A program made the translations under genes and the position numbers. Shown piece after piece: positions 61,854-64,000 of a stretch of 64,000 bases of DNA. The stretch lies in contig NZ_JAAAWO010000006.1 in the NCBI RefSeq assembly GCF_010500895.1, positions 124,001 to 188,000 of the forward strand, read 5' to 3'. This stretch comes from Alteromonas genovensis. Lineage in GTDB: Bacteria; Pseudomonadota; Gammaproteobacteria; Enterobacterales; Alteromonadaceae. Each line of letters begins with the position of its first letter. Positions within the stretch are counted from its first letter, which is position 1. A model generated the notes under the pieces. The model was given only the letters and a program-made list of their open reading frames with translations, searched no databases and had not been told where the DNA came from.

Positions 61854-64000
61854 TTAGTCGAGCAGTGGCTTTAAGAAGCGACCTGTATGCGACACTTCTT
61901 GTTCTGCAACATACTCTGGTGTTCCCTCTGCAATTATCTGGCCACCTCCGGATCCTCCTTCAGGTCCAAGGTCCACAATCCAGTCGGCAGTTTTAATCAC
62001 ATCGAGGTTATGCTCTATTACCACCACAGTGTTTCCGTGGTCTCTGAGCTCGTGCAGTACAGCCAGCAGCTGTTTTATATCGTGGAAATGTAACCCAGTT
62101 GTGGGTTCATCAAGAATGTAAAGGGTTTGGCCAGTGTCTCTTTTTGATAACTCTTTTGCGAGTTTTACACGCTGTGCTTCACCGCCAGACAGTGTAGTCG
62201 CCGCCTGACCGAGTTTGATGTAAGACAGACCCACATCCATCAGCGTTTGCAATTTGCGAGAAATCGAAGGCACTGCATCAAAAAATACGCGAGCGTCTTC
62301 CACCGTCATCTCTAGCACTTCGTGAATATTTTTATCTTTGTACTTTACGTCTAATGTTTCGCGGTTGTAGCGTTTGCCCATACACACGTCGCACGGCACG
62401 TACACATCAGGTAAAAAGTGCATTTCTACCTTAATCACACCGTCGCCCTGGCAGGCTTCACAACGACCGCCTTTCACATTGAAGCTGAAGCGGCCTGGTT
62501 TGTAACCACGAGAGCGTGACTCCTGCGTACCTGCAAACATCTCTCTAATGGGGGTAAATATTCCCGCATACGTTGCCGGGTTTGAACGCGGTGTTCTGCC
62601 AATAGGGCTTTGATCAATATCGACAACTTTGTCGAGCAATTCTAACCCTTCCATAGATTTATGAGCTGCAGGTTCCGCAGTTGTCGCCTTATTTAACTCA
62701 CGCTGTGCAATCTTGTAGAAGGTGTCGTTAATTAGCGTCGATTTACCCGAGCCTGATACACCCGTTACACAGGTCATCACACCTGTGGGAATGCGAAGGT
62801 CAACAGATTGTAAGTTGTTACCGGTAGCGCCTTTGAGCGTTAGCCATTCATTGTTCTTCGCTGGATTCCGTTTTTCCGGAATATCAATCTTTTCTCTTCC
62901 CGACAGATATTTTCCAGTAAGTGAGTGCTCGCTTGCCAATATATCGTCGATGGTACCTTGGGCGATAATTTCGCCCCCGTGTACACCTGCACCTGGGCCA
63001 ATGTCGATAACGTGGTCCGCTTGGCGAATGGCATCTTCATCATGTTCTACTACAAGCACGGTATTTCCGAGGTCGCGCAAGTGGGTGAGGGTTTTTAATA
63101 AGCGTTCGTTGTCTCGTTGATGCAAGCCAATAGAGGGTTCATCAAGTACATACATAACACCCACTAAGCCTGCACCTATTTGACTGGCAAGGCGAATACG
63201 CTGTGCTTCACCGCCGGATAACGTGTCTGCGCTTCGAGAAAGGGACAGGTAGTTAAGCCCTACATTTACCAAGAAACGTAGGCGGTCCAATATCTCTTTT
63301 AATATTTTCTCAGCAATTTGCGCTTTTTGACCGGTTAGATCGAGGGTCTCAAAAAACGTGTAAGCCTCTGCTATCGACATATCGGCGATAGTGGGCAGGG
63401 TTGTTTGCTGAATAAAAACGTTGCGCGCCTCAACCCGAAGTCGAGAGCCATTACAGCTACTGCAGTGTTGCTGGCTTAAGTACTTGCCAAGCTCTTCTCT
63501 TACCGAGTTAGACTCTGTCTCGCGGTAGCGGCGTTCCATGTTAGGAATTATGCCTTCGAAGGGGTGCTTGCGCTCCATGATATCGCCGCGCTCGTTGATA
63601 TACTTAAACGATAGTGACTTACCTTTTGAGCCATACAGCACAATGTCTTTATGTTCTTTTTCTAATTCTTCAAACGGCGCCGTTAAACTAAATTTGTAAT
63701 GGTCGGCGACGGCTTGCAGCATTTGAAAATAGTAATAACTGCGTTTGTCCCAGCCGCGAATGGCACCGCCTGACAAACTAATCTCGGCGTTGGTAATTAC
63801 CCGAGACGGGTCGAAAAAGTTGCGAGTGCCAAGTCCGTCACACGTAGGGCACGCACCTGCTGGATTGTTAAACGAGAACAAGCGAGGTTCTAGTTCGCTT
63901 AGGCTGTATCCGCAGTGGGGGCACGCAAAGTTGGCGGAAAATATAATTTCTTCCGCGTCTTTGTCGTCCATGTCGGCGACAATCGCGTTACCGTTAGCTA
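61854..64000 (-). CDS. uvrA: Excinuclease ABC subunit A, C-terminal part (5' end outside window)
   Basis: About 714 C-terminal residues of the damage-recognition ATPase of nucleotide excision repair; roughly 225 N-terminal residues, including the first Walker A, are outside. Visible in order: the first zinc module ([17 protein letters not shown]), ABC signature [14 protein letters not shown], Walker [13 protein letters not shown], the second Walker [14 protein letters not shown], the second zinc module ([19 protein letters not shown]), signature [12 protein letters not shown] and Walker [13 protein letters not shown]. The frame continues to the last base ([15 protein letters not shown]), matching E. 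coli UvrA there. The promoter and any SOS box lie beyond the window. Confidence 0.97.
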   Translation of the reverse strand, partial: ANGNAIVADMDDKDAEEIIFSANFACPHCGYSLSELEPRLFSFNNPAGACPTCDGLGTRNFFDPSRVITNAEISLSGGAIRGWDKRSYYYFQMLQAVADHYKFSLTAPFEELEKEHKDIVLYGSKGKSLSFKYINERGDIMERKHPFEGIIPNMERRYRETESNSVREELGKYLSQQHCSSCNGSRLRVEARNVFIQQTTLPTIADMSIAEAYTFFETLDLTGQKAQIAEKILKEILDRLRFLVNVGLNYLSLSRSADTLSGGEAQRIRLASQIGAGLVGVMYVLDEPSIGLHQRDNERLLKTLTHLRDLGNTVLVVEHDEDAIRQADHVIDIGPGAGVHGGEIIAQGTIDDILASEHSLTGKYLSGREKIDIPEKRNPAKNNEWLTLKGATGNNLQSVDLRIPTGVMTCVTGVSGSGKSTLINDTFYKIAQRELNKATTAEPAAHKSMEGLELLDKVVDIDQSPIGRTPRSNPATYAGIFTPIREMFAGTQESRSRGYKPGRFSFNVKGGRCEACQGDGVIKVEMHFLPDVYVPCDVCMGKRYNRETLDVKYKDKNIHEVLEMTVEDARVFFDAVPSISRKLQTLMDVGLSYIKLGQAATTLSGGEAQRVKLAKELSKRDTGQTLYILDEPTTGLHFHDIKQLLAVLHELRDHGNTVVVIEHNLDVIKTADWIVDLGPEGGSGGGQIIAEGTPEYVAEQEVSHTGRFLKPLLD

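Noticed and set aside
62722..63120. 132-codon plus-strand frame inside uvrA
   Set aside because: Antisense to conserved UvrA motifs; translation is Ser/Pro-rich with no family character.

Overview
The window reads as a chromosomal segment of a marine gammaproteobacterium of the Alteromonadales, most likely Alteromonas. The basis is moderate GC content, TonB receptors beside secreted hydrolases, several GGDEF/EAL proteins, and the gammaproteobacterial order lptM-lysA-dapF-DUF484-xerC-yigB. The genus is inferred from overall protein character, not from a marker gene. I saw no tRNA, rRNA, CRISPR array, prophage or transposase. About fifty protein genes are supported. The first (TonB receptor) and last (uvrA) run off the window.

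Layout. 1-4.4 kb: TonB receptor, purple-acid-type phosphatase and beta-propeller phytase, tightly packed, probably an organic-phosphate (phytate) scavenging operon. 4.4-15.6 kb: a CHASE3-GGDEF-EAL protein, a small outer-membrane protein, a large secreted M14 peptidase, a pair made of a chalcone-isomerase-like protein and an RhlA-like hydrolase, a second TonB receptor and a DUF1499 membrane protein. 15.8-21.8 kb: a DnaJ-related protein, a two-gene RND efflux pump and a small hydrolase. 22-24.9 kb: a CoA-transferase/GNAT fusion overlapping a histone-deacetylase-family gene. 24.9-27.8 kb: thiol-redox-type membrane proteins coupled to a chemoreceptor. 28-31.4 kb: ATP-grasp enzyme, DUF3300 protein and ribA, with two copies of a palindromic mobile-type repeat. 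31.7-45.5 kb: a large GGDEF-EAL sensor, GST, recQ, mgtE, rarD, a PleD-like diguanylate cyclase, uvrD with a LexA box, and cysE. 45.7-52.2 kb: the yigB-xerC-DUF484-dapF-lysA-lptM block and a glycosyltransferase/PAP2 pair. 52.6-64 kb: rraA, a mpl-ubiX-S1/P1 nuclease operon, fbp, ppa, a DUF3299 protein, a 2OG-Fe(II) oxygenase, a thioesterase, a YegD-type Hsp70 and uvrA.

How it fits together. Much of the segment is housekeeping: riboflavin, lysine/DAP and cysteine synthesis, murein recycling, ubiquinone, gluconeogenesis, DNA repair and chromosome-dimer resolution. Two themes overlay it. One is phosphorus and polymer scavenging (phytase, phosphatase, secreted nuclease, M14 peptidase, TonB receptors). 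The other is cyclic-di-GMP signalling (three proteins with GGDEF domains, two of them also with EAL-type domains). Less familiar items are the acyltransferase/deacylase pair, the RhlA-like/chalcone-isomerase-like pair, the chemoreceptor-linked thiol proteins, an orphan strong terminator that may end a small RNA, and several 13-16-bp tandem repeats in spacers.
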